A stretch of DNA of 64,000 nt from Parelaphostrongylus tenuis (Eukaryota > Nematoda > Chromadorea > Rhabditida > Metastrongylidae): the NCBI GenBank assembly GCA_019055375.1, contig JAHQIW010003652.1, positions 62,001 through 126,000 on the forward strand. The letters are read 5' to 3'. A model generated the notes under the pieces. The model was not told where the DNA came from and did not search any database. It worked only from the letters and a program-made list of their open reading frames with translations. Positions 34,800 through 44,976 of the stretch are shown here, piece by piece. The translations under genes and the position numbers were made by a program. Numbering within the stretch: the stretch's first letter is position 1; each line of letters starts with the position of its first letter.

Positions 34800-36500
34800 A
34801 TGAAGTTTGCCAACTTCTTGCGGTAAAGCCTGTTGGGACTCTGGTAGAGCTCTTGGAGAATTCGCAGGCAAATCGGGTTGGTTATCATCCAGCTAATTTA
34901 AAGATCTAGACAAAATCCCTATGTGGGCAGCTATACCCGCAAGCAAATCTTGATATAACGAAAAAACTTCTTGAGGATGTCACACTCTATCAATCATCTT
35001 CGAAAAAAGAATTTAAAAAGCAATACCAAACGTCAAATGATGAGTGGGTCAGAATAGCAAAAGCAGCTGGTTTGAAATACTTCTTATTTCTAATTTAAAA
35101 GTTAACTTGCCAACGTGCCCTGTCCTATATTTGCTTGCGAAAACCCTTAAGTTATTGCGTGCTGATGGCCTTATATTTAACAGTTCATCAATATTTGATG
35201 TCAGAACTATCATTAGCTGTGTAGCGAACCTACGGATAGAATGGGATGGTATCTTGCTCTCAATCAAATGTTCATGGACCATCTAAGGAACGCACGTCCA
35301 AATCCGACGTTAACGGCCTTTATACGCAAGTGTCGAAAGACTCCGCATTACAAGCCATTCGTGAGTTCATCATTCAACACCAAGGAGCAATAAACATGAA
35401 CGGCTTGTCAATTCAGCTCGGCCATGAGATTGTTTGGAAACTATTTTGCACAAAAGAGAGGGTTGGCAATGGGTCAGCGAATGACACCGGCTATTGCTAT
35501 TGCTTTCATGTCTACAGTGGAAGCCCCCGTAATTGGTCTCAAGCCAACACTCTGTTGTAGAGACATCGAAATTGCTTTGTTGTTTTCTATTCAACATAAG
35601 AAGAGATGAACAGATGCTTTGATTTGTTGAACGAGCAGTCAGAGTACATAAGATTCACCAGTGAGACTCCTAAAGAAGTTGGCTTCCATTTCTTAACGTC
35701 CAAGTTAAAACTATCTGGATACGGCTACATCACTAAGTGGTACCGTAAGCCAAGCAACAAAGATATTTTGGCTCATTACCTCTCATCCGTAAAATTGCCT
35801 CGGCAAATAGCCATTTCGAATGGCTGTGAAAAGTAGTCTACCGCGATAAGTTAAGAGTAAATCATGTGTCCCTCAACAAAACTGCACTGAAAATAAGGTC
35901 CCGTTTGTGTTTACCTTTTTTACAAATGAAATAAGTATAGCTCCTCGACGTTGTCTCATAAGGGCAGGCTTAGATGAATCGGTTGCGATGGTTAAGATAC
36001 CAACGAATAATCTTGAGCGTCAGCTAGTCCGCAATCGCTTGTACGATCGTCTACGTACAACAAAGAAGTGCATAATTTGTCCTAGCGGTAAAGACGGTGA
36101 CTGTATGAGTAAGGGTACAGTTTACTCAATCTCTTGCAAGACTTGCGGTGGTAAGTACATTGGCGAAACGGGTAGGCCACTCTATGTCCGTATTAAAGAA
36201 CACCTAGCCGATAAACGCAATTCTAGAACAAATACCCCACTAGGTAAGCACAGGATACAGATACATGAGGGGGATGATTTTGATGTAGAAGTAAATATCC
36301 TTGCGCAAGAACTTAAGACCTCGGAGTGCAAAGTCCTTGAAGCATTTTAGATCCATTCCCAAAATTCCAATATGAATCGTGAAGATGAGTGCCTCCCAAT
36401 CACGCATGACTTTGCGCCATACGTTGGATCGATCTTTACGGATCTGAGTCAGGCACACCTTGTCCATGTAAGATCAGTGCGGCTGGTATACATATATAGT
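34800..36500 (+). mobile_element. Penelope-like retroelement, copy 1, with GIY-YIG endonuclease domain
   Basis: Consecutive frame fragments form a Penelope-type polyprotein. An N-terminal region (ANLDITKKLLEDVTLYQ) starts near 34940, and CPVLYLLAKTLK with RTIISC at 35120-35215 matches the reverse transcriptase LPKTHK/RPIISC region. SDVNGLYTQVSKDSALQAIR (35299) is motif A, and RGLAMGQRMTPAIAIAFM (35459) is motif B. CFDLLNEQSEYIRF follows at about 35612, then the endonuclease. The catalytic YIDD of motif C is replaced by RDIE. At least three frameshifts and one internal stop occur, so the element is dead. The 5' end is uncertain. Confidence 0.85.
35907..36350 (+). pseudogene. GIY-YIG endonuclease domain of the Penelope-like element
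   Basis: This 147-codon frame holds a cysteine cluster (CIICPSGKDGDC, CKTC), then GTVYSI and KYIGETGRPL with R and EH downstream, which is the order of Penelope-type GIY-YIG nucleases that nick target DNA. The frame stops at 36348 (TAG), but translation beyond the stop continues in the same frame with IHSQNSNMNREDECLPITH. The family tail has a tryptophan at the stop position, so a single TGG to TAG change probably cut the protein short. It is part of the dead element, not a host gene. Confidence 0.85.
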
Positions 36501-36547
36501 GGATACCAGTGAGTCAAATCTAGCTGATTATTTCACGATTTAAAATT

Positions 36548-36605
36548 GCATAATTTTTTCTCTTTTTTTCCTCTTTTTTCCTCTTCTCATTTCTTTCCTT
36601 TCTGC
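36548..36605. repeat. CT-rich low-complexity tract
   Basis: Plus-strand polypyrimidine run (TTTTTCTCTTTTTTTCCTC and similar). Confidence 0.8.
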
Positions 36606-36676
36606 TTTGGTTAGAGAAGTGTCTAAATTCTTTCTATTTTGACTGCCACTTGTAGTGGTATGATGTTATACTTATA

Positions 36677-36879
36677 CCCAATATGTGGAGTACTGTGCAA
36701 AAACGTTTGCGTCAGCCGGGATTCAAACCCAGATCTCACTCCTTCCGTGCTAAATAAGAGTGCTGTGCAAGAATGAGCGTCGGTAGTCCAATGGTTAGCA
36801 TACGCTCCCGGAAAGAGTGAGATCTGGGTTCGAATCCCGGCTGACGCAAACGTTTTTGCACTGTACTCCACATATTGGG
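36677..36879. repeat. Near-perfect hairpin built on a tRNA-like sequence
   Basis: 70-bp arms at 36677-36746 and 36810-36879 are inverse copies with only three mismatches, separated by 63 bp. The arms include the T-arm and 3' acceptor strand of the tRNA-like unit plus about 32 bp of its 3' flank. Such high arm identity implies recent formation or gene conversion. The overlapping minus ORF is incidental. Confidence 0.9.
36777..36847 (+). tRNA. tRNA-like sequence or tRNA pseudogene
   Basis: 71 nt fold as a cloverleaf. The acceptor stem GCGTCGG/CTGACGC has one G-T pair. The D arm has GTCC/GCAT with one mismatch around AATGGTTA. The anticodon stem is CGCTC/GAGTG with loop CCGGAAA, and the T arm is CTGGG/CCCGG with loop TTCGAAT. 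The B box GGTTCGAATCC is perfect. Position 33 is C instead of the invariant U, and the D stem mismatch is unusual, so function as a tRNA is doubtful. If real, the anticodon would be GGA, yet the long variable arm of serine tRNAs is absent. Confidence 0.5.
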
Positions 36880-36925
36880 TTTTAGAGAAGTGTTCAAATA
36901 GATTGGTGTAGGTCAGTTAGACTCG

Positions 36926-37095
36926 TTCAGGTTCTGTCGAAGGCAAGACTGCCGGAACGCTAGCCACGGATACGATCGCTATTGTACTACTTTGCACAAA
37001 ACAAACTTGTATTAAAAACCTCGCGTTTGCTGAAAAGAAAATAACGGACTATTTCAATCAATGCCGAGGTAAATCACTAATCGGTCTTGGGAAAA
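36926..37095 (+). repeat. Penelope-type terminal repeat remnant with hammerhead-like motif (C2)
   Basis: CTGTCGA, then a GGC...GCC stem II (GGCAAGACTGCC), then GGAACGCTAGCC at 36934-36964 parallel the better motif at 48251-48288. Another shared block, CAATGCCGAGGTAAATCAC then CGGTCTTGGGAA at 37059-37094, has its counterpart at 48418-48450. The two loci thus share about 170 bp. This one lies 3' of Penelope-like copy 1. Confidence 0.6.
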
Positions 37096-37099
37096 ACCT

Positions 37100-37460
37100 G
37101 AAGACCCTCGCGAACAAGTGAATAGAATGAGTGTACTGAATTCCGCCCAATGCGGAAATTCGGGGTCGTATAAATGAAGCGCAGTAAAGTGATAACAATA
37201 AAGACAGTCAAATGTGAGCCAAATAAATTCATATGGATGTACTTATGAAGCGTTCTTTCATTACTTGTTTCACATAATGGTCCCAGCACTTCTTGTATTC
37301 GATCCGTTTCCTCGTATTCACCACCTCAAGCGTCTTCGAACATTTCACATGTTGCTTTAGCTACGACTTAAAGGTTTCTTCTTCTCTATAAACGTTGTAG
37401 AATGGTAGTCAGTAGAATCTCCTTGTAATCTCGGGAATAGCCAAACTGAGATGTTCCCAC
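37100..37460. other. No recognised feature
   Basis: Short ORFs only. Confidence 0.35.
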
Positions 37461-37468
37461 ATGATGGC

Positions 37469-37484
37469 GGGGGGGGGGGGGGGG
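37469..37484 (+). repeat. Run of 16 G
   Basis: An uninterrupted G16 tract on the plus strand. Such runs can form G-quadruplexes and are unstable during replication. Confidence 0.95.
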
Positions 37485-37592
37485 TTGGGAAAGAGTTTAA
37501 ACCGACCCCTTGCTTTCTGATGGCCTCCTACTCCGCCATGCACGAAATAGAATGTTTGCAAGTTATTCTAGGAATCTGGAAGATTGGTTCCA

Positions 37593-37768
37593 CGTGTGTG
37601 TGTGGGTATATATGTGAGTATGCATGCATGTGTGTGTGCATGTGCATGCGCATGTATGTGCGTGTGTATGCGTTGTATATGTGCGCATATGAGAGTGTGT
37701 GGTCGTGTATGTGTGTGCATGTGGGTGTATGCATGTATGTTTGTGTGATATATATATGTATATATCAC
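37593..37768. repeat. TG/CA-rich alternating microsatellite at LINE 3' end
   Basis: About 175 bp of degenerate alternating purine-pyrimidine sequence (TGTGTGTGTGGG, ATGCATGCATGTGTGTG, ATATATATGTATATATCAC) runs into the 3' end of LINE L1. All ORFs here are translations of the repeat. Confidence 0.9.
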
Positions 37769-38771
37769 CTGTATCACCTGTCGTCCCGTTGATCGTCGAG
37801 TGACTCGAGCGGGTACCAGCAACTCTTCCATTTTCCCCTATCGCGTGCAAGAGTAGCCCAGTGGGTCCTCCTTGCTCTAGGAATTCGCTGAGCATCATAT
37901 CTTTCTTCCATCGCTTTCGTGAAGAAATCGGACCAACGGGTCAGTGGTCTTCCTTTAGAGCGCTTGACGTCCCGAGGAATCCAGTCGGTAACGGCTCTCG
38001 TCCATCGGTTGTCGTTGAAGCGCATCACGTGTCCGGCCCACCTTATTTTCGATATCCTGGCGTGTAGAACGGCGTCTCTGATTTTCGATCGTTGACGAAG
38101 GTCGGAAGTTCGGATCCTTTGTCTCATTTGCGAAATACGAGATACTCCTAGCATCGACCTTTCGACTGCGCGTTCGATAACGGCAAGTGATCTTTCATCC
38201 TGCTTACGTAGTGACCAGGTTTCTGCTGCATACGTTAGGGCAGGGATAATTGTCGAGTCGAAAAGGTGGGCACGGAGACGGATGTTCTTTGTCCTCTTCA
38301 CTACATCTTCGATGCTCTTAAACGTTCCCCAAGCCGCTCGTTTCCTCCTGCTCAACTCTGGGGCTAGGTCGTCCATCATGTTGATTTCACGACCTAAATA
38401 GATGTAACTGGAGCATTCGGAAATTGTCGTTCCGTTGAGCGTGAATGGGGCATTAGAAACCCATCCGTTCCTCATGAACATTGTTTTCGTTAGATTCAGT
38501 TGAAGACCGATCTTTCCACAGGCGTTATCGAAATCAGTCAACATTCGTTCCGCTTGGCTGATGTTTGGTGTTATGAGAACGATATCGTCAGCAAAGCGAA
38601 GATGGTTTAAGTGTCGACCGTCAATTTTCACTCCCATTTCGTCCCATTCTAATGTTCGCATGACGTTTTGTAGGGTGGCAGTGAATAGTTTTGGCGATAT
38701 TGTATCGCCTTGTCGAACCCCTCTTCTTACGTCAATGGTGATATTGTTGTAGAATGGAGAAACAGTAACAA
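37769..38771 (-). mobile_element. RTE-type LINE L1, 3' third of reverse transcriptase, open
   Basis: On the minus strand the frame is open from the adjoining TA repeat to a stop at 37774, with no internal stop. It encodes reverse transcriptase motif B (RRGVRQGDTISPKLF, about 38.72 kb), motif C (RFADDIVLI, about 38.58 kb), the YLGREI thumb-region motif, CAETW-like AAETWSLRKQ, RWAGHVMRF, GRPLTRW and a C-terminal LARDRGKWKSCW. Family members also carry an endonuclease and the rest of the reverse transcriptase, both absent here. The insertion is 5' truncated and cannot move on its own. Intactness of the 330-codon frame suggests a fairly recent copy. Confidence 0.92.
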
Positions 38772-38804
<33 letters not shown>

Positions 38805-38932
38805 CAAGCGTGGGTGTAGGTATGTGTGTATGTGTACGTAAGCCACCACTTTTATGTGTACATTGTAAGTACGCATATGCTTACATATATAAAGATATAT
38901 ATATATATATGTATGTATATATATATAAATTT
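38772..38932. repeat. (TA)n and CA/TA microsatellites at LINE 5' truncation point
   Basis: Pure TA run to about 38805, then a CGTGGGTGTAGG segment, then more TATATATA to about 38930. Confidence 0.9.
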
Positions 38933-38935
38933 GGG

Positions 38936-39255
38936 GTAGGATAACGCAGTGGTTAGTGATGCAGTGTATCAGGAGGCAAGATGGTAGGCAGAGCACTGGC
39001 TCAATCCATTCACCTCATCACTCTCCTGTGATCAACCATCTGAGCGCCTGGGAATGACGTAGCTCGGGTACTTCTAAGATTTCAAGAGGAATCGCTTCGA
39101 CCAGCATTCTACGGTATTCACAAAGAAGACGAAATCTCAAGCAGTAACCGAAGCAGCACGTGATTTATTCGATGACATTTGCGGAGGATGATTGAGGGGA
39201 AGCGAATCGAATACTAGAACTGCCACGATTCGCGCAGTAAGTTGCAATAACGGAT
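38936..39255 (+). repeat. SINE-like family S, best copy
   Basis: The tRNA-like head (GGATAACGCAGTGGTTAGTG) is followed by GAGCGCCTGGGAATGAC, GAATCGCTTCGACCAGCATT, GACGAAATCTCAAGCAG and a 3' part with GGATGATTGAGGGGAAGCG. Diverged copies share these blocks in the same order at 20.6, 30.0, 42.8, 47.3, 53.4, 55.2, 56.7 and 60.1 kb. No ORF is conserved, fitting a short non-coding retroposon. Confidence 0.65.
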
Positions 39256-39259
39256 CTTA

Positions 39260-41160
39260 GGAAAACAAAAATATGTATAAATGTGTACGTTTTCGCGACT
39301 CGCTTCTGGTTTTGGCCGCGAAAATTCCGAATACTTTCAGTGTATGGTTTAGAAACAGACATCATAAAAGAGAACCAAATGTGATTTTGAATGACAACAA
39401 AAGTGGCGGGTATTTTTAACCTAGAAATTGAATAAAATTATTGATATAATCCTCAAATCAATGAAATGATCAAAGGGGACATGGAACGATTCCTTTTTCG
39501 CATCTGCTGTAACTCACCTCTTCGTAAGAGAATGAAGAAAAGGAAAAAAAGCTGTATAAATGAAGATGATTTAGAAACGTAAAATCTAGAGAAAACCCCA
39601 ACAAAAGTATAATCGAAAAGAAATCACCTTCATTTGATAGTTGTCCGACTTGGGAATACAAAAATTGATGTTACACGTAGACATTAGAAAAATCGCTACG
39701 GATACTGTACCCCTATAAAATCGATACAACCAATGACGATATTATGCGACCGAATCGATTTATTTACGCACACGCACATACGGTAGCCCTTTCCGAAGCA
39801 ATAAAGTTGAAATTGCAAAATAATTGCATGAATAGCTAAGTAGAAAGTGAAAAATAGGGAAGAAATCATCCGAAATTTTCCACAAATCTTGGAAATGTTC
39901 AGGAAGAACCACTATTAATCTTGGTGAATCGATCATAAAGCAGCTGTAAGACAAATTGTAAGAAGAGACTGATTTTGGCCTTCTTATGTTCAGTAAATTT
40001 TACGAAAAAGAACCCCAGTTATGCTATACTTGATACCAGATTACTAACAGTTACTGGGAGGAGAACCTCCATTCTACAAGGAAGAGATGCAATGGTATTT
40101 TGATAAGGACACTGTTTGAGAGTGGTTACCTGTCTTATGTGGCTTACTAAAAAAAAAGAAAAAGAAAAATACAAAACGAAAAACGAAAGGAAAAACGATG
40201 TTCACAATCAAGCGTATATAAAGACTATAGTACCGTTGGTTTATAAGAATGAAGTACTTTTTCTCCCATTATTATTACTTTTTTTGAAAAAAATAACACA
40301 TCTTGTTGTTTTGAAGGAATTGCCTATGCTCATCTACTACTGGCCGCTGAGCTGACGTACCCCAGCAGACAGTTATAAGCACAGACTCACGGTAGACAGA
40401 TATGATGGAGACTACGCATTGAAAGCATATTGTAATTCTCATTTGAGGAAAATACGAAGCTCCTAACAGGACCATAGCGAAGGATACATGAAGTGAAATA
40501 TTTTGAAATAACACTATAAAATAACTATTTCATGAAAAGCAAGCTGTTCAAGGTTGCCGCGCTTTTCAAACGCTAAGGATTTTGGTAAGATCCCTTTCAT
40601 AAAAATGTTCATTCTCTTCTTATCTTTGGTATTTTTCCTCTTCTTATCCTCTCATTCTTTTTCCTGGTTTCATTCAAACGTTGACAACACAAACTGACTG
40701 TAGAATCTCAGGTTTTCTTATCGGCTAATATCAACATCTCAACAGCTGTTTACTGAAAATATCCATCTACTACATGAAATCAAAAACTCTCGTTTCACTG
40801 GCATTTTCTTTAGAATTCATGATTAAATGATTTCAAATAGAAAGTAGAAGGGATTTTGCGACAAAATAATCAGTCTAATGTTTTCTGGAAGAATTAAAGA
40901 AAAATGTGGAAAACAATAGTGTAGAGACTAAAGTTTGGAATGTTATTTACACATTCCATAAAGTATTTCAGAGATTTGCTCGGGATTTACGAATTTGCAC
41001 GAAAATCCTTGGCTTCTTACAAAATCGCTGTTGAAGCATAACACTTATCTTCTTAGCCGATAATCCACTAGTTGTTTACAATACGTTTAAAAGAATTTTG
41101 AATTCTTCGCAACTGAAGTGATTATGAACAGAAGGTTAAAAGCAATTTTCAGTGAACTCG
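39260..41160. other. No recognised gene
   Basis: AT-rich sequence with short ORFs only. Confidence 0.35.
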
Positions 41161-41167
41161 AACAGAT

Positions 41168-41420
41168 TAGTCCTCATCAGAGTCGCTGGAATCCGTGAAT
41201 TCTACACTAGTCGTGCGTTTTGTGGTTCTTATTTCAGACAAACGCCGTTAATTACGCATGAGCCATGGACTTATCACTTTCGTTTGAATTTCATCAGGGA
41301 TGGCACGCAGCGATCAGTTGAGAAGCTTTAAAGTTAGCAGAGTTCCAAAATTGGAATCTTCAACGGTGTTTAGGTTTGAATAATAAAGTCCAGTTGTGAC
41401 GATGAACCTCTTGTCTTATA
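41168..41420 (-). pseudogene. Candidate 3' coding end with acidic tail, unknown family
   Basis: A minus-strand frame ends KRTTSVEFTDSSDSDED and a stop at about 41170. Reading upstream in the same frame gives SLRAIPDEIQTKVISPWLM and YYSNLNTVEDSNFGTLL, interrupted by two stops. An acidic Ser/Asp tail is a common protein terminus. The two stops argue for a pseudogene, a decayed transposase or a chance reading. No family is recognised. Confidence 0.2.
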
Positions 41421-41424
41421 CTGC

Positions 41425-42825
41425 ACTTCAATTAACTTCGATCTTCAGTGAAGCAGGTTAAATGACGTTAATCTGAAGCCTTACGATATGGATTTTTTCC
41501 GACCAATGTTTTGCATTTAGATTTCAAAAATCAGTAGTTACTTAAATAACGATCATTCATCTTGAAAAAGGATTATGATAGAGAATGAAAGAAGCAGAAA
41601 GCACAAGCAGCTTCTTGATTCATTGCTTGAAAGCTACCATTAACTTGTTTTGCTGCTTGTGAACATTCTCTATTGCTGAGTTATCTAAGCAATGTTCTAT
41701 ATGATAGATACATGGTAAGCTAACAGATATCTGAATTCACAAAAATAAATCAAGCATATTTATTTTCGTTTCACCTTACAATGTGTAGGAAAACTTATTC
41801 ATTGATAAGAATGGTATGAGCATTTTCCTATCTAAGATTCAAGAAATAAAATGTTCATCTGATAAAGTGGTTATAGGTGACTTGTAATGCACACGATATC
41901 AGTCTGTGGTTTAATCCCGCTCTCTGAGCTCATAAAGGCTTCCATCCCTAGGTGCTCGTTATTCGTACCACAAGTCTTCGGAAAAATAGTGTTTTCTACT
42001 ACACTAGACCATGGCGAGTCAAGCGTACCCCTCATGGATTGATCGAATCTGAATGATTTATCCCTCAAATCTTAATTTTAAATTTTGAAGAAACCCATAC
42101 AGTCCGACTTTATTAGTTTTATTGCAATATGGTAAGTGAAAAGAAATTATATTAATACAACTGTGCATTAATGCAGTGAAAATACGATGAGATATATGAT
42201 CTGTTATTTACCACTTATAGCCCTGTTCTTTAATTTTTTACTTTATTTGACCGGTCCCACGAATTTTTTAACTATGCGGATGCTAGTCCTTCTAGCATTC
42301 AATTAGCTTTTCGTCTTCTTCTTGAACAACACAGAATATTGTCTGAGTACGTCTCCTTGCGATCTCGAGGTTAGGCTAACTGTGGCGTTCTTTAAGGTAT
42401 TCGTTGTTGGCTACCGGAGAGTGTTGAGGGGATCAGCTCCTCGTCGCAGCTTTGTTAATAATCTTAACTAGTTGTGTTATAAAACCTCGTGCTAGGCTTA
42501 AAAAAATAAGGATTTAGGCATCCTTGTACTTTTGACGACTTCCTAGTGTGGAAGCATTGCAAAGATACCTCTCGATATAGCGATCAGATAGTTTCCACTT
42601 GATTTGGTGTTCAAAAGATAGGAGAATTCTTTCTCATTTCTGGTTATCTTGATAGAAATGGAGCACTGGATATGAAAGCTCGATTTTCGGGAACGACCAT
42701 TGGGAATCCAACAGGCGTTAAGATTATGTAAAAACGGCATGAAGTGTGAAATTACTGATTTCTGCTAACATCTTACAATACAGTCACTGACGATTTTTGT
42801 AGCATTAATCTTCAGCAAGCTCGAA
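41425..42825. other. No recognised feature
   Basis: AT-rich. No match to repeats elsewhere in the window was seen. Confidence 0.35.
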
Positions 42826-42829
42826 CTTA

Positions 42830-42965
42830 TGGAACGCCAAAGCCAGACTATCCTCAGGGCTGCAAAGAGACTCGCCTAACCAGTATTCTACGCCTTTCAA
42901 GAAGCAGACAAAAAAAACGAATTGTATGATACTGGTATCCGCACGGTGAAGAATAAAAACACTGA
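42830..42965 (+). repeat. SINE-like family S, partial copy
   Basis: ATCCTCAGGGCTGCAAAGAG, AACCAGTATTCTACG and TTCAAGAAGCAGAC match the body of the 39.0 kb copy in order. Confidence 0.45.
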
Positions 42966-43015
42966 AGGCGGATTAATAAAGTGTTATTAAATACAAATAC
43001 ATGGATCTAGATAAA

Positions 43016-43072
43016 CATGCATATATATATATATGCATACAGACATATATGCATATATATACCTTGACCTTG
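43016..43072. repeat. TA/CA microsatellite
   Basis: CATATATATATATATGCATA and similar units. Confidence 0.85.
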
Positions 43073-43079
43073 ATGCCCA

Positions 43080-44970
43080 ATAAATCTGAATAGCCGATTA
43101 GCCGAACAGAGAATATTTTTGGTACTTGAATTTTGGAGATCTGCGCATTTACACATCTTGCAATTTGAAGATAAGCTTATCGTATTAAAAGTTTTTAGAC
43201 ATATAAGTTTATGTGTTGATTTTGAACTATGTTTTTGAATTTTGTTTTTCATAACTTTGAAAATCGTCTCTCCTCTAACTTTGGCATTACCAATCATTCA
43301 TGCAATTTTTTTTGATGACTAGGCAGAGCCAGAAATAATGGTGATAAAATTATTTGGCTAACGTATTACCGCCTTCAACTTCTTCGAACCCGGCGGTTAT
43401 AGTTTCGCCTTCGTTGTCGTTCCATATTAAGCGATAAAATTATTGGTATCGTTGGTGTGAAGATATCAACAGTTAATGCTGCGGCATTGACTTTGTGGCA
43501 CACCCATCCATTACGAACTTTTCTAATCTCATGAGACCCTGCCTGCCCGTATGTTCTAGACGGTTATTGAAGAATTCTTTTTACTAAACCGCTTTTTGAC
43601 AGTGGTATGGGTTTTGAGCATCACTCAGCATCATTGGCTATAAACAAGACCTAAGAGCTTGTGAAATAAAGATGATGATTATGATGCCTGCACCATTGTC
43701 TAGCTGTTGCACACGTGGATCAGTGACATTATTCAAAAAGCTCTAGAGCAAGATCTTCATCGATATAGGCTGACAATAATTCTAGAAATATCAAAAATGA
43801 GAGAGAGCCTGAACAGACACCATTGAGATCATGGTAATCCGTTTCTAGAGCCGACAAAGACGGGCGTGTCCTGAGTACTCGCAGTAAGAATGCAATCGTA
43901 TGAAAATTATGACGTTTGTACTCGACTCTTGTCACCTGTCGTTAAAGGTGCCTAGCACCATCTCCCCGTAAATTTAGAGTTACAACTAGAGATTTGGTGC
44001 TTTTCATAGTTCCTCAATAGGGAAGTATTCTAGATGATCTTTTACAAATTGGTGATCACTTCTACAGGCTCTTCTAGCAGAACACCTAAATTGAATCGGT
44101 TAATGGAGCGGATACAGAAGAGGTAGATTCACGTATAACGTATAGACAGAAGAAAAAAGAGATGACCTGCATTACATTCGTCCAATCAGCTTTTGCAGCA
44201 GGCTTCATTAACCCTTTTCTAAGATTATCCTCATTTGAATCTCGAACGATTTAGACGAGTTGCGATCTATAGACAAAGTTTGATTTTCGAAGAAGTTTAG
44301 TTATATTGAGTTTTTTGAACCCTCGTCAAAATTACAGAGATATACTAAGAGCATCCTCCATTCAGCCTTAACTTTAAGGGACTAAAGGAGGGAATTTGAC
44401 ATCACGGAAATCATCATCATTCTGATAGGTTCTGGACAGCCGTACTGCCTGAGAAAACAATTTTTCAAGAATGTATTCGTGCGAGTTTAAGCTCATCAGA
44501 AAGCTCGTATTCTTGAGCATCAAATGATATATCATTAGCCCACACAGCTTCTTCAAACGGAACTGTCTGAGAAAGAAATTCGTCTGGTGCTCCCCTTTCA
44601 CTAAAAATTGGCTGTCAACGCTTCTGAGAATTGTCGACAATTTGCAAGGCGTATGGTGACTAAATATGCGATGTTCGTATAGCTCACCTATCAGATATGA
44701 GGCTGAATTGTGTTAATGTCGAAAGAAAACACTTCAACTGCTAAGTTGTTTTCTGTCCGAGCTTGACTGATGTACAAATAAATGTTTTCTATAAATTTTG
44801 AAAATAAACCAAAACTTTTTCCACAACCCATTAACTACTTGAGTTGACCACGTTATCGACGCAACCCTGAATGAAAACGTATGCCGATGAAAATAGTCAT
44901 TGTACAATAAGGATGCAGCTTTTTCATAGGCACATTATTCCGATAGATGAATAAATACGATAGAATCTGT
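43080..44970. other. No recognised gene
   Basis: Short ORFs on the minus strand (43007-43297, 43729-43935, 44374-44640) lack known domains. Confidence 0.35.
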
Positions 44971-44976
44971 TAAGGA

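Noticed and set aside
35044..35597. Minus-strand ORFs across Penelope copy 1
   Set aside because: Shadows of the plus-strand reverse transcriptase frames, which carry recognisable motifs.
36483..36512. CTGGTATAC...GGATACCAG hairpin as a hammerhead stem I at the end of Penelope copy 1
   Set aside because: The CTGATGA core is missing right after it, and the bases also read as the end of the Penelope ORF. Only a deletion of several core bases would rescue the idea.
37451..37898. Several His/Tyr/Thr-rich ORFs on both strands
   Set aside because: Translations of the TG/CA repeat next to LINE L1.
41168..41195. Minus-strand CTGATGAGGAC...GTTCGAG resembling a hammerhead core with stem II
   Set aside because: GAAA is replaced by GAGT, no stem I or stem III forms, and the bases are better read as a Ser/Asp-rich coding tail.
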